Assembly (NCBI RefSeq): GCF_007827795.1
Contig: NZ_VITI01000003.1
Coordinates: forward strand, 280,090 to 344,089
Length of the DNA: 64,000 bases
Direction: 5' to 3'
Source of the DNA: Azospirillum brasilense
GTDB taxonomy: Bacteria; Pseudomonadota; Alphaproteobacteria; Azospirillales; Azospirillaceae
The notes beneath the pieces were generated by a model. It saw nothing but the letters and a program-made list of their open reading frames with translations. It had not been told where the DNA came from and did not search any database. Positions within the stretch are counted from its first letter, which is position 1, and the number at the start of each line of letters is the position of its first letter. The position numbers and the translations under genes were made by a program. Positions 34,038 to 44,344 of the stretch are shown piece by piece.

Positions 34038-35117
34038 TTACGCGCTGAGGGCGATGCGGCCCGGTTCCAACTGGGTCTGGTCCGTGGGCAGGCCGTTCTG
34101 CGCGAGATAGCCTTCCGCCCAGTCCCACAGCCGGCGGATGCCGGTGTCGCGGTCCACCTGCGGACGCCAGCCGAGAACCTCCTCCGCCTTGCGGATGTCG
34201 CTGACGTAGCAGGGCTGGTCGCCGGGCCGCCAGTCGGAGAAGTCGGCCTCCACCGGCTCGCCGCGCAGGGTCGAGAGCATCTCCCCGAACTCGCGCCAGA
34301 CCGAGATGGTGTTCTCCGGCCCACCGCCGATGTTGAAGACCTGCCCGCGGCTGACCTCGATCTTCTCGGTGGCGAGGCGGAAGGCCCGCACGAGGTCTTC
34401 CACGAACAGCACGTCGCGCACCTGCATGCCGTCGCCGTAAATGTGGATGGGCCGCCCGCTCAGCGCCGAGATGATGAAATGCGCGACCCAGCCCTGGTCC
34501 TCGTTGCCGAATTGGCGCGGGCCGTAGATGCAGCTCATCCGGAAGACGACGGTCGGCAGGTCGTAGATGCGGGCGTAGTCGCGCACATATTGGTCCGCCG
34601 CCCCCTTGGAGCAGCCGTAGGGCGAATGGAAGTCCAGCGGCTCCGCCTCCGAGACGCCGAGCGGGCGGTCGACGAAGCGGTAGCGGCTGCCGGTCCGCTC
34701 CACCGCCACATGCTCCAGCCCGCCATAGACCTTGTTGGTCGAGGTGAAGACCACCTTCGGCGGGTTCTTCATGCGCCGCGCCGCCTCCAGCACGTTGAAG
34801 GTGCCGAGCGTGTTGATGTCGAAGTCGGTGCGCGGATCGTCCAGCGAGGAGGTCACCGCGACCTGACCGGCGAGGTGGTAAACCTCCTCCGCTCCGGCCA
34901 TGCAGGATTTGACGGCGGCGAAGTCGCGCACGTCGGCCTTCATGAAGGTCAGGCGGGACCCGGCGTTGAGGGTTTGCAGCCACGCCGCGTTCCGCTCGCT
35001 GCCCGGCCGCAGCAGGGCGTCCAGGACGACGACGTCGCGCCCGTCCTCCAGCAGGTTCTTGACCAGATTGCAGCCGACGAAGCCGGCCCCGCCGGTCACG
35101 AGCGTCTTGCCTTCCAT
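34038..35117 (-). CDS. CDP-paratose/tyvelose 2-epimerase-like SDR (RfbE family)
   Basis: 359 residues from ATG 35117 (GGAGAAG eight bases upstream; ATG 35132 has no ribosome site). Strong family likeness to Rfb[47 protein letters not shown], 'LDFHSPYGCSKGAADQYVRD' (catalytic Tyr/Lys), RQFGNEDQGW and QVRDVLFVEDLV. RfbE epimerises C2 of CDP-dideoxyhexoses in O-antigens. No CDP-glucose 4,6-dehydratase or paratose synthase is visible in this window, so the true substrate may be another nucleotide sugar. Lies in the GT4-epimerase-epimerase-ugd unit. Confidence 0.88.
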   Translation of the reverse strand: MEGKTLVTGGAGFVGCNLVKNLLEDGRDVVVLDALLRPGSERNAAWLQTLNAGSRLTFMKADVRDFAAVKSCMAGAEEVYHLAGQVAVTSSLDDPRTDFDINTLGTFNVLEAARRMKNPPKVVFTSTNKVYGGLEHVAVERTGSRYRFVDRPLGVSEAEPLDFHSPYGCSKGAADQYVRDYARIYDLPTVVFRMSCIYGPRQFGNEDQGWVAHFIISALSGRPIHIYGDGMQVRDVLFVEDLVRAFRLATEKIEVSRGQVFNIGGGPENTISVWREFGEMLSTLRGEPVEADFSDWRPGDQPCYVSDIRKAEEVLGWRPQVDRDTGIRRLWDWAEGYLAQNGLPTDQTQLEPGRIALSA

Positions 35118-35162
35118 AAATTTCTTCTCCATTGCTGCGGCTTTTACCGGATGGGCAGGGGT

Positions 35163-36419
35163 TCAGGCGGCCTTGAGGACGGCGGCGCCCGCCGGGCGGC
35201 GGACCACCGCTTCGTAAAGCCGGTGGGTGTCGGCGGCGGCGGCGGCCCAATCGAAGCGCTGGGTGGCGCGCAGGCGGCCATGGCGGCCCATCCGCGCCCG
35301 CCGCTCGGGGTCGGCGGCGAGTTGCTCGACGGCGGCGCGCAGGGCCTGCGGGTCGCCCGGCTCGACGATCACCGCGCAGCCGTCGTCGACCTGATGCGGG
35401 ATGCCGCCGACCCGGCTCGCCACCACCGGGACACCGAAGGCCATCGCCTCCAGGATCACGTTGGGGAAGGTGTCGGCCAGGGTCGGGAAGACGAACAGGT
35501 CGGAGCGGCGGAACATGGCGGCGACCTCCGCCTCGGCCAGATTGCCGGTGAGATGGATGGTCTGGCCCGGCCCGCAGCGGCGCTGGTAGGCCTCGTAATC
35601 GACGAAGTCCCGCTTCTCGCCGCCGACGATCAGGCGGAACGGCATCGACAGCCCCACGAAGGCGTCGAGCAGCACGCCCAGCCCCTTGTTGGCGGTGTGG
35701 TTGGCCAGGAAGAAGGCGGTGAATGGACCGCCGTCCTCCTCGCGCTCCGGGATGCCGAACTTGCGGTGAATGTCGCGGTCCGCCGGGGTCGGCGCGCCCC
35801 AGTCGTTCGGGCGGTCCACGCCGTAGGGAATGACGGCGATGTCCTCCCCCGTGAAGCCGAAGTTCCGGACGATGGGCAGGTCCACCGGGGAGATCGCGCA
35901 GATGGCCGCCGCGTTGCGGACGACGTAGCGGACCGGGCGGTCGATCAGCAGATCCCAGGCCAGCCGCCGCGCCGCGTCCATGCGCCGGAAGGCCGCCGGG
36001 TTGCCGATTTCCACGAAGCCGTGGGTGGACACCACATAGGGCACGCCCTTCGCCACGCAGGCGCGGGCCACCCGCATCATCTCCAGCGCCGGGATCGGGT
36101 TGTGGATGTGCACCAGATCGTAGGAGCCGTGGCGGATCAGCGCCGGGATGCTCGATTGGTAGAACAGCGTCTTCGCGCGGTTGGGCAGGACGGAGTCGAG
36201 CCCGGCGAAGGGGCTGGCAAGGAGGCAGGATGTCCGGACGTCGATCCGTTCGCCCGGCTTGCTCAGGTCCATCGGGACCCGACTCGCCATGCCCATGTTC
36301 GCGATGTCGATGCGGTCGTGCGCCTGCAGCGCGACGCTCAACTTCTCCGCCGCCTTGCTGGCGCCGCTGACCGCCAGATGCGGCGGCACGACGATCGCCG
36401 ACAGGATCTTCAGGCTCAT
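35163..36419 (-). CDS. Glycosyltransferase family 4
   Basis: 418-residue GT-B retaining transferase. The N-terminal acceptor domain includes YDLVHIHNPIPALEMMRVAR and 'PYVVSTHGFVEIGNP'. The C-terminal Glycos_transf_1 domain carries the donor-binding motif LFVFPTLADTFPNVILEAMA (E-x7-E). Cytoplasmic face of the inner membrane, adding a sugar to the lipid-linked repeat unit. First gene of the second minus-strand unit, about 100 bases after a motif shared with the uxs unit. Confidence 0.9.
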   Translation of the reverse strand: MSLKILSAIVVPPHLAVSGASKAAEKLSVALQAHDRIDIANMGMASRVPMDLSKPGERIDVRTSCLLASPFAGLDSVLPNRAKTLFYQSSIPALIRHGSYDLVHIHNPIPALEMMRVARACVAKGVPYVVSTHGFVEIGNPAAFRRMDAARRLAWDLLIDRPVRYVVRNAAAICAISPVDLPIVRNFGFTGEDIAVIPYGVDRPNDWGAPTPADRDIHRKFGIPEREEDGGPFTAFFLANHTANKGLGVLLDAFVGLSMPFRLIVGGEKRDFVDYEAYQRRCGPGQTIHLTGNLAEAEVAAMFRRSDLFVFPTLADTFPNVILEAMAFGVPVVASRVGGIPHQVDDGCAVIVEPGDPQALRAAVEQLAADPERRARMGRHGRLRATQRFDWAAAAADTHRLYEAVVRRPAGAAVLKAA

Positions 36420-36512
36420 CGCAGGAATCCTCGACTGTCATGGAAGCGCGGACCGCGTCGGTTGCGGTTCAAAGCGCTGTTCCGAGGTCGTTCAGGAAAA
36501 ACCGCCGACACC

Positions 36513-36553
36513 ATGCCGTTTCATTTTAAAAACGGCACACAGAATCACAGCAT
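36513..36553 (-). promoter_or_regulatory. Shared upstream element (copy 1) and hairpin before the GT4 unit
   Basis: On the minus strand the order is ATGCTGTG (36553-36546), 13 bases, then TTTTTAAAAT (36532-36523). The same pair with a 12-base spacing occurs at 41288-41259 before uxs. A TGCCGTTT / AAACGGCA hairpin (36514-36537) overlaps it. The region is strikingly AT-rich against its surroundings and probably contains the promoter of the GT4-epimerase-epimerase-ugd unit. Confidence 0.5.
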
Positions 36554-36617
36554 CGGAGGGGTTTTCATTTATAAAAACACTTTCTGTATTTGGCAACCGC
36601 GAAGGAACGGCCAGCAT

Positions 36618-37424
36618 CTAGCCAAATCGAAGCTCTCCTTTCGGACGCCGTGCCTGGCCGCTGCGGACCAGCGGCATCTGCACCGCCTGGCAGGCCAGCA
36701 GGAACAGGAAGGCCGGGTTCAGCATGACGTAGCGCCGCCACAGCCGCCGCGGCTCGGTGGACAGCCGGAACAGCCATTCCAGACCGGAATTCTGCATCCA
36801 CATCGGCGCCTGAGGCTGTTTCCCGGCGATGAAGTCGAAAGCCGCCCCGACCGCGATCAGCGGCATCGACAGCGTCGCCTTGTGCTCGTAGACCCAGGTT
36901 TCCTGGCGCGGGCAGCCAAGCCCGACGAAGACGATCCGCGCGCCGGACTCCAGGATTTCGCGGTCCACCGCCGCGCGCTCCTCGGCGCTCAGGGTGCGGA
37001 AGGCGGACGGGCGGGCGCCGGCGATGATCAGACCGGGGAAGCGCTCCGTCAGCGCCGTGGTCAGCGTGTCGAGCAGCCCCGCCGTGGCGCCGTAGAGGTA
37101 GATGGGAAGCCCCCTCGCCGCCGCCGCCGCACAGGTGCGCAGCATCAGGTTCGGGCCGTAGACGCGGTCCGGCAGGGCGGCGCCGTGCAGGCGGTTCAAC
37201 GCCCAGCGCACCGGCTGGCCGTCCGGCGTCACGAGGTCGATGGCGTTCAGGCGGTAACGGTGCTCGGGGTCCAGCGCTCCGGTCATCACCCCATGAACGG
37301 CAAGCGCGCTGACCGCGAAGGGCTTTTGCTGCTCCGCCGCGTCGATGATGGCGCGCACGCCGGCCTCGTAATCGACGGCGTTGACGTAGACGCCGAGCAC
37401 TTCCTTTTTCCCATGGTCGATCAT
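36618..37424 (-). CDS. WecG/TagA/CpsF family glycosyltransferase (GT26)
   Basis: 268 residues from ATG 37424 (GGAGG seven bases upstream). Family landmarks: [20 protein letters not shown], '[16 protein letters not shown]', '[20 protein letters not shown]', IYLYGATAG, '[15 protein letters not shown]'. Transfers a sugar, often ManNAc-type, to lipid-linked intermediates at the inner membrane. The start overlaps the stop of the upstream epimerase gene by four bases (ATGA). The C-terminal hydrophobic stretch [17 protein letters not shown] likely associates with the membrane. Confidence 0.92.
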   Translation of the reverse strand: MIDHGKKEVLGVYVNAVDYEAGVRAIIDAAEQQKPFAVSALAVHGVMTGALDPEHRYRLNAIDLVTPDGQPVRWALNRLHGAALPDRVYGPNLMLRTCAAAAARGLPIYLYGATAGLLDTLTTALTERFPGLIIAGARPSAFRTLSAEERAAVDREILESGARIVFVGLGCPRQETWVYEHKATLSMPLIAVGAAFDFIAGKQPQAPMWMQNSGLEWLFRLSTEPRRLWRRYVMLNPAFLFLLACQAVQMPLVRSGQARRPKGELRFG

Positions 37425-38500
37425 GCCACGGCCTCCACGCGCCAGCGGCGCCGATTGCTGTCGTGAATGTCGGTGAGGATGTTGCGCACGTCGTGCCGGA
37501 TGTCCCAGGACGGGTAATGGGAGCGGAACCGGTCGAGCGAGCTGACCCACCAGATGTGGTCGCCGATACGGTTGGCCTCCTTGAAGGCCAAGTCCATCGG
37601 GCGCCCGGTGATCTCCTCGCACAGAGCCACCGCCTCCAGGATGGAGCAGTTGCTCGCGCGTCCCCCGCCGATGTTGTAGACCTCGGCGCTGCGCGGCGCG
37701 TCGTGGACGGCGTGGAAGGCGGCGATCAGGTCGTTGCTGTGGATGTTGTCGCGGACCTGCTTGCCCTTGTAGCCGATCACGTCGTAGCGGGTGCCGGTGA
37801 CGGCGCAACGCATCAGATAAGCCAGGAAGCCGTGAAGCTGCGTCGGCGAATGGTTCGGCCCGGTCAGGCAGCCGCCGCGGAAGCACACCGTCTTCATGCC
37901 GAAATAGCGGCCGTATTCCTGGACCAGCACGTCGGCGGCCACCTTGGAGGCGCCGAACAGGCTGTGCAGGGTGGCGTCGATCGACATGTCCTCGGCGATG
38001 CCGCCGGCGTAGCGGTGCGCCGGGTCGATCTCGTAGCGCGTCTCCTTCTCGATCAGCGGCAGGCGGTTCGGCGTGTCGCCGTAGACCTTGTTGGTCGAGG
38101 TGAAGATGAACACCGCGTCCGGGCAGTGCCGCCGCGCCGCCTCCAGCAGGTTCAGCGTGCCGTTGGCGTTCACCGAGAAATCCATCTGCGGATCGCGCGC
38201 CGCCCAGTCGTGCGACGGCTGGGCCGCCGTGTGGATGATCAGGGAGATGGCCGAGCCGTGCCGCTCGAACAGCGCGTCGATGGCCGCGGCGTCACGGATG
38301 TCGATGGCGTGGTGGCGGTAGCGCTGGCGCAGCGTCTGCTCCAGCGTCTGGCGCTGCCACGCGGTCGAGGCCTCGTCGCCGAAGAAGGTCCGTCGCATGT
38401 CGTTGTCGATGCCGACGACGTCCATTCCCAACGCACCGAAATGCAGGCAACTCTCCGACCCGATCAATCCGCAGGAACCGGTGACAAGGGCGACGGACAT
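37421..38500 (-). CDS. NAD-dependent epimerase, second CDP-paratose 2-epimerase-like SDR
   Basis: 359 residues from ATG 38500 (AAGGAG nine bases upstream). Extended SDR with [40 protein letters not shown], '[20 protein letters not shown]' (here the usual YxxxK Tyr position reads Phe-Gly-Ala-Ser-Lys) and [16 protein letters not shown]. It belongs to the same broad group as the RfbE-like protein at 34038 but is clearly divergent. The replaced catalytic Tyr is noteworthy and could mean altered chemistry. Overlaps GT26 by four bases. Confidence 0.85.
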   Translation of the reverse strand: MSVALVTGSCGLIGSESCLHFGALGMDVVGIDNDMRRTFFGDEASTAWQRQTLEQTLRQRYRHHAIDIRDAAAIDALFERHGSAISLIIHTAAQPSHDWAARDPQMDFSVNANGTLNLLEAARRHCPDAVFIFTSTNKVYGDTPNRLPLIEKETRYEIDPAHRYAGGIAEDMSIDATLHSLFGASKVAADVLVQEYGRYFGMKTVCFRGGCLTGPNHSPTQLHGFLAYLMRCAVTGTRYDVIGYKGKQVRDNIHSNDLIAAFHAVHDAPRSAEVYNIGGGRASNCSILEAVALCEEITGRPMDLAFKEANRIGDHIWWVSSLDRFRSHYPSWDIRHDVRNILTDIHDSNRRRWRVEAVA

Positions 38501-38551
38501 GACGTCTAACTCCTTCACTGTTGTTCGTTGCTCTTTCGGTGTCTTCGCCGG

Positions 38552-40150
38552 TCAATAGGCGTTGCGGTCCCAGAAAAGGAGGAGGGCGGTGCGCACCATG
38601 ATCTCGGCGTCCAGCCCCAGGGACCAGTTGTCGACGTAATAGAGGTCGTGCTCGACGCGGCGGGCGGCGGTGTGGAGGTTGTCGATCTCGCCGCGCAGCC
38701 CGTTCACCTGTGCCCAGCCAGTGATTCCGGGACGGACGCGGTGGCGGCAGGCGTAGTTCTCCACCGCCTCGTGGTACAGCACGTCCCCGGCCTTCATGGC
38801 GACGGGATGGGGCCGCGGCCCGACGATGGACATGTCGCCGCGCAGGACGTTGAAGAGCTGCGGAAGCTCGTCGATGCTCGTGCGGCGCAGAATGCGCCCA
38901 ACGCGCGTCACCCGCGGATCGTTGCGCACGGTCCGCTGCGCGCCCGACTGGTCGCCGCGGTCGGTGTGCATCGTGCGGAACTTCCAGATTTCGAATTCTT
39001 CGTTGTTGAAGCCGAAGCGCTTCTGGCGGAACAGCACCGGGCCGGGGCTTTCCAGCTTGATCGCCGCCGCAGCCAGCAGCAGAAGCGGCGCCAGCGCGGC
39101 CAGCGCCGCGCCGCCGATCAGCAGGTCCTCCGACCGCTTCAGCACGCCGCGCCAGCCGGCCAGCGGGTGATGGATAACGCCCAGCAGCGGAATGCCCGCC
39201 GTCGCATCGACCGACAGGCCCGCGGTGCGGGCGATCAGCCGATGCGGCAGCAGGCGGACGTCCACCGCAAGGACGCGCAGCCGTTCCAGAATGTCGGTGA
39301 TCTCGGCCTCGGCGCTCCAGGGCAGGGCCACCACCACGAGGTCGATGCGGTTCTTGCGCACCTGCTCGACCAGCCCGGTCACGCTTCCCAGCACCGGCAC
39401 CCCGGCCAGCCGGGCGGTGGCCAGGGGCGGAGCGTTCATGGATGTCGGCCGGTCCGCCGCGGTGGACACCGCGCCGATCACCTGATAGCCCGCCCCTTCC
39501 GCGCGCTGGAGCCGGTCCAGCCATTCGAAGGCAAGATCGTTGGTGCCGACCAGCAGGGTCCGCTGTCGCAAACCGCCGGCCAGGTTCCAGTCGCGCGCCA
39601 AGCGGAGGAAGAGGCCGCGCAACGCGGTCAACCCGAACAGGCCGAGCCCGTACCACAGCCACAGCGTCCCCGCCGCCGCCGTGTCCAGCCGCCGCAGATC
39701 CCCCGTCACGCCGAGCATGAGGACGAGCACCAGGAAGGCCGCCGTCCAGGCCCCGAACAGCGGCCCGGCGTGCGAACCGATGGTCCGCCGCACCGCCTTG
39801 GGACGCAGGTTGCGGTAGCAGCCCGCGCTGTAGAAGCACATCAGCGACAGCACCGCCAGCGGGCCGACCGCGGCGTTGAAGACGCCTGCGAAAGCATGAA
39901 CGGCGTCTGTGAACAGGGCCGGATCGGCCGGGGCGGCCCGCAGCAGACGGGCGGCGATGCCTTCCGCCGCCAGCCCCGTCCCGACGACCATCAGCGCGTC
40001 CGCGGCCACCAGCCCGCACAGCAGGGCGGGGGCGGAAGCCGCCGCGGCGACCGGCGACATGGACGCCGGGCGCGGGCCTTGGAAGGCCATCCCCACGCGC
40101 GTGCCGTATTCCGGCTTCGCCGAGCTGTCTCGTGAAGGGAGTTCGAACAT
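38552..40150 (-). CDS. Undecaprenyl-phosphate sugar phosphotransferase (WcaJ-like, PHPT)
   Basis: Priming enzyme that puts the first sugar-phosphate, typically glucose, on undecaprenyl phosphate. 532 residues from ATG 40150. The N-terminal half has about four to five membrane spans and a CoA-binding-like Rossmann segment (QRTLLVGTNDLAFEWLDRL). A further hydrophobic helix lies near 345-370. The C-terminal catalytic domain carries 'ESPGPVLFRQKRFGFNNEEF', FRTMHTD, RRTSIDELPQLFNVLRGDMS and VRPGITGWAQVNGLRG. Located 76 bases after uxs and 51 before the epimerase gene, so part of one unit. Confidence 0.93.
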   Translation of the reverse strand: MFELPSRDSSAKPEYGTRVGMAFQGPRPASMSPVAAAASAPALLCGLVAADALMVVGTGLAAEGIAARLLRAAPADPALFTDAVHAFAGVFNAAVGPLAVLSLMCFYSAGCYRNLRPKAVRRTIGSHAGPLFGAWTAAFLVLVLMLGVTGDLRRLDTAAAGTLWLWYGLGLFGLTALRGLFLRLARDWNLAGGLRQRTLLVGTNDLAFEWLDRLQRAEGAGYQVIGAVSTAADRPTSMNAPPLATARLAGVPVLGSVTGLVEQVRKNRIDLVVVALPWSAEAEITDILERLRVLAVDVRLLPHRLIARTAGLSVDATAGIPLLGVIHHPLAGWRGVLKRSEDLLIGGAALAALAPLLLLAAAAIKLESPGPVLFRQKRFGFNNEEFEIWKFRTMHTDRGDQSGAQRTVRNDPRVTRVGRILRRTSIDELPQLFNVLRGDMSIVGPRPHPVAMKAGDVLYHEAVENYACRHRVRPGITGWAQVNGLRGEIDNLHTAARRVEHDLYYVDNWSLGLDAEIMVRTALLLFWDRNAY

Positions 40151-40226
40151 CCGCCGTTCCCTGTTGGCCCATTCCCGGCCGCCGCACCCCAGCGATGCGG
40201 CGGCGCTGCCGGCTGCGTCGCCGCGC

Positions 40227-41174
<948 letters not shown>

Positions 41175-41723
41175 TGAGCCTCTCCATGGAGTTGACCAGG
41201 AAATTTGACCAGACAGCGGCGACACGCGGGGATGTCGCGCCCAACTTCTTCCGCGATTATTTTAAAAATCGCCGACAAGCCACAGCATTTTGCCATGCAA
41301 TACGGGCCATCACTCGGCCCTCTACGCAGGAATGCATGGCCATGTCTGGAATTGTGCGGAGTTTTGGAGCCTGAACCGGCCCCGCTGCACCCGGCAAACT
41401 GTGACCGGCGCAGTGTTGACCGTCAAACACGCGGACGGGGTATCGGATATGATTATTTATGACGGTCGCCGTCGTAAGCACAGAGACGGATGGGCCTTCT
41501 TTTTTTCAATTGTTGCGTGGCCCCATTCACGATAATCGAAGTCTGTCCGGCGACGGTTGCAGCAATGGAATACCTCCGTCAATTCGGCTCTGCTCTTTAA
41601 CAGGCATCCGAATTTTCGGTTATCTCCAATGAAAACAAAGGACCGCAACGCGTCCTTTGCACCCATCCGCCACGCCCATCCCGGACCGGACCGCCAGCCA
41701 GCAAGACGAAAAGGGGCGACGAC
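41175..41723. other. 549-bp divergent promoter region between uxs and the Wzc-like gene
   Basis: Low-GC island. Minus-strand copy 2 of the shared element lies at 41259-41288: ATTTTAAAAA at 41259-41268 and CACAGCAT at 41281-41288, as read on plus. Other items are the dyad TTGAC-C-GTCAA (about 41414-41424), a T-rich run near 41501-41508, a CCGAA/TTCGG mini-hairpin (41609-41620), and a leader stem AAAGGAC / GTCCTTT (41637-41658) just before the Wzc-like gene. No protein gene is supported. Confidence 0.5.
41259..41288 (-). promoter_or_regulatory. Shared upstream element (copy 2) before uxs
   Basis: Minus strand ATGCTGTG, 12 bases, TTTTTAAAAT, located about 85 bases upstream of the uxs start. It matches copy 1 at 36523-36553, about 104 bases before the GT4 start. 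Common position and orientation suggest a shared promoter or regulator site for the two polysaccharide units. Confidence 0.5.
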
Positions 41724-44075
41724 GTGAATTCTTCGATCGGCAAAGGCGGAACGCTTCCGGGCCACGAAGCGCACGCCAGCGTCCTTCCGGACAGTCTCCT
41801 GCAATCGGGCGCCGGGGACTCCTCCGATGTCCGCGGCCGGCAGGAGGCGACGGTCTTCGCCACGCTGGCCGTGCTGTGGCGGCGCAAGCTGCTGCTGCTC
41901 ACCGTCATCCTGCTGGGAACGGCGACCATCACCTACGTCATGCAGTCGCTGAAGCCGATGTATCGGGCCACCGCGATGGTGCAGCTCGATTCCCGGCGGG
42001 TCGAGCTGGCGGAGTTCAAGTCGGTGGTGTCCAACCTGACGCCCGAGGCTCCCGCGGTGCGCAGCGAGGTGTCCATCGTCGGCTCGCGCGCCCTGGCGGA
42101 GCGGGTGGTGGAGAAGCTGGGCCTGCAGAACGATCCCGAATTCAACCCGACGCTCAAGGCGCCGGACGGCGCGGACGATCATTGGCTGAAGCGGGTGACC
42201 AAGGCCGGTGTCGGCGCGCTGCCGCCGGAAGGAAACGACATCCTGCGCCACGTCGTGCAGCAGGCGACCGCCCTGTTCCGCGCCGATGAAAGCCCCATCG
42301 CCCGCGACCCGGATCAGGCCCGCCTGCTGACCATCGACACGCTGCTGCGCCGGATCGAGGCGCGCAACGACGATCGGTCCTTCACCATCATCATCGAGGC
42401 CTCGTCGGTCGATCCCGCCAAGGCCGCCGCCATCGCCAACGCCTTCGGCCAAGCCTATCTGGACTACCGGACGGCGATGAACCGCGACATGACCGAGCGG
42501 GTCAACCAGTGGCTCGGCGGGCGGCTCGTCGAGGCGCGCGAGGCGGTGCGCGTCGCCGAGGAGGCCATCCGCGGCTTCCGCAAGGAGAACAGCCTGCTGG
42601 AGCTGCCGCCGGACGGGCGCAACATGGTCCAGCAGCAGATGAACGAACTCGCCACCCAGCTGACCGCCGCGCAGGCGCAGAAGGCGGCGGCCGAGGCCCG
42701 CGTGCGCCAGGCCCGCGACCAGACCGCCACCAACAACGCCGCAGCGATCCCTGAGGTGCTGGCCTCCCCGCTGATCCAAAAGCTGCGCGAGGCGGAGGCG
42801 ATGCTGGAGCGCCGGCTGGCCGAGCTTCAGCAGGTCTATGGCGACAAGCATCAGGACATCGTGAATCTCCGCCGCGGCATCGGCGAGTTGAAGGCCCGCA
42901 TCCGCGACGAGGTCGGCAAGATCCAGAAGGGTCTGGACGCCGATCTGGAGGTCGCGCGCATCCGCGAGGCCACCTTGCTGAAAGGCATCGCCGACCTGCA
43001 GGAGCAGCAGAAGGGCATCGAGGCGACCGGCATCCAGCTCCGCGATCTGGAGCGCTCCGCCGACGCGCACCGCACGCTCTACCGCAGTCTCGCCGAACGC
43101 TACGAGCAGACGATGGCGCTGAAGAACACCGGCGCGCTGGACGCGCATCTCAGCGCCCCGGCCCTGCCGCCGATCCGCCCGGCCTTCCCGCAGCTGCGCA
43201 TGTCGCTGGGCGTCGGGCTGGTCGGCTCCACGGCGCTGGCGGTGGCGCTGGTGCTGCTGCTGGAGCGGCTCAGCTCCGGCCTGCGCACACCGAGCCAGGT
43301 GGAGCGGGCGACCGGCGTGCCCTGCCTCGGCATGGTCCCGTCGCTCCCCCGCAACGAGGCGGCCTGGAACCTGCCTCTCCACCCCGACAGCCGCCGCGCC
43401 CGCGAGATCGGGGCCTTCCGCGAGGCGATCCAGACGGTGCGCACCATGGCCTGCATGCCGCGCAAGCGGGGGACGCCGCCCAAGGTTCTGCTCGTCACCT
43501 CCTCCATCCCCAAGGAAGGCAAGTCGGTACTGGCGGCCAATCTGGCGCGGTCGTTGGCCGGGCTGGGGCTCAACACGCTGCTGATCGACGCGGATTTCCG
43601 CCGCCCCTCCATCGCGAAGCTGCTGGGCTTCCAACCGCAGGGCAGCGTCGCCGACCTGCTGGACGGCCGCGTCGGCATCGACGACCTGATCCATCAGGAG
43701 ACCACCAACCTCGGCGTCCTGGGCAACGCCGTCGGCACCCCCGACGCGCACGACCGCATCAGCTCCCAGGCGATGAGCGACCTGATCCAATGGGCGCGCC
43801 ACAATTACGACGTGGTGGTGATCGACTCGGCCCCGGTGATGCTGTTCTCCGACGCGCTGGCCCTGTCCTTCCTGGCCGACAGTGTGATCTACGTCGTCCG
43901 CTGGCAACACACCCCGCTGGAAACCGTGACGGCCGGCTTCAACAAGCTGAAATCGGTCGACAGCGCGGTCGGCGGCGTCGTGCTGTCGCGGGTCGTCGCG
44001 TCCAAGCACATCAAGTACGGCCACAAGGACGACGCCTACTACTACGCCCTGCACGCGCCCGCGCGGCACTCCTAA
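41724..44075 (+). CDS. Polysaccharide co-polymerase/tyrosine autokinase (Wzc/GumC-like)
   Basis: Controls chain length and export of exopolysaccharide. 783 residues from GTG 41724 (AAGGGG upstream). Wzz domain with TM1 about 52-72 (LLLLTVILLGTATITYVMQS) and TM2 about 495-515, separated by a long periplasmic coiled-coil region. Cytoplasmic BY-kinase domain: Walker A SSIPKEGKS (about 591-600), Walker A' LLIDADFRRP (about 619), Walker B VVVIDSAP (about 695). The C-terminal Tyr cluster (Y765, Y772-Y774) is the autophosphorylation site by family analogy. First gene of the plus-strand unit; an outer-membrane Wza partner is not seen nearby. Confidence 0.93.
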   Translation: MNSSIGKGGTLPGHEAHASVLPDSLLQSGAGDSSDVRGRQEATVFATLAVLWRRKLLLLTVILLGTATITYVMQSLKPMYRATAMVQLDSRRVELAEFKSVVSNLTPEAPAVRSEVSIVGSRALAERVVEKLGLQNDPEFNPTLKAPDGADDHWLKRVTKAGVGALPPEGNDILRHVVQQATALFRADESPIARDPDQARLLTIDTLLRRIEARNDDRSFTIIIEASSVDPAKAAAIANAFGQAYLDYRTAMNRDMTERVNQWLGGRLVEAREAVRVAEEAIRGFRKENSLLELPPDGRNMVQQQMNELATQLTAAQAQKAAAEARVRQARDQTATNNAAAIPEVLASPLIQKLREAEAMLERRLAELQQVYGDKHQDIVNLRRGIGELKARIRDEVGKIQKGLDADLEVARIREATLLKGIADLQEQQKGIEATGIQLRDLERSADAHRTLYRSLAERYEQTMALKNTGALDAHLSAPALPPIRPAFPQLRMSLGVGLVGSTALAVALVLLLERLSSGLRTPSQVERATGVPCLGMVPSLPRNEAAWNLPLHPDSRRAREIGAFREAIQTVRTMACMPRKRGTPPKVLLVTSSIPKEGKSVLAANLARSLAGLGLNTLLIDADFRRPSIAKLLGFQPQGSVADLLDGRVGIDDLIHQETTNLGVLGNAVGTPDAHDRISSQAMSDLIQWARHNYDVVVIDSAPVMLFSDALALSFLADSVIYVVRWQHTPLETVTAGFNKLKSVDSAVGGVVLSRVVASKHIKYGHKDDAYYYALHAPARHS

Positions 44076-44107
44076 CCCAGTCGAACCAGCCCTCCCCCTC
44101 TGGTCAC

Positions 44108-44306
44108 GCGCAAACGACGTTTGCGCTGACGCGACAGGCGGACCTCCGGTCCGCCGAAAGCGGAGAGAGGGGGGGCCCATAGGGGCCTCTCGCGCTGGCC
44201 GAAGGCCAGCACTGACGGCGGCAGGCGGATGCCAGAGGCATCCGCTGAGAGCCGGTGAGGGGGACGCGCTTCTGCCGGACGGTCCGCCACGCGCAACCCC
44301 CTCACC
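44108..44306. repeat. Array of perfect hairpins (REP-like mosaic element)
   Basis: Five perfect inverted repeats within 200 bases, in the gap between the Wzc-like gene and the fusion gene: GCGCAAACG-A-CGTTTGCGC (44108-44126), GGCGGACC-TCC-GGTCCGCC (44137-44155), GCTGGCC-GAA-GGCCAGC (44194-44210), GCGGATGCC-AGA-GGCATCCGC (44225-44245), and GGTGAGGGGG paired with CCCCCTCACC (44254-44306). C-rich edges (CCCTCCCCCTCT and AGAGAGGGGGGG) resemble the shorter hairpins of the ABC operons. Confidence 0.85.
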
Positions 44307-44344
44307 CTACCCTCCCCGAGGGAACAGCCAAGAACGAGGATTCC

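Noticed and set aside
33555..37466. 1303-codon open frame on the plus strand
   Set aside because: Lies opposite four well-supported sugar genes; composition is typical of a GC-driven antisense frame.
44108..44306. CRISPR array
   Set aside because: Units are self-complementary and all different; there are no constant direct repeats with regular spacers and no cas genes.
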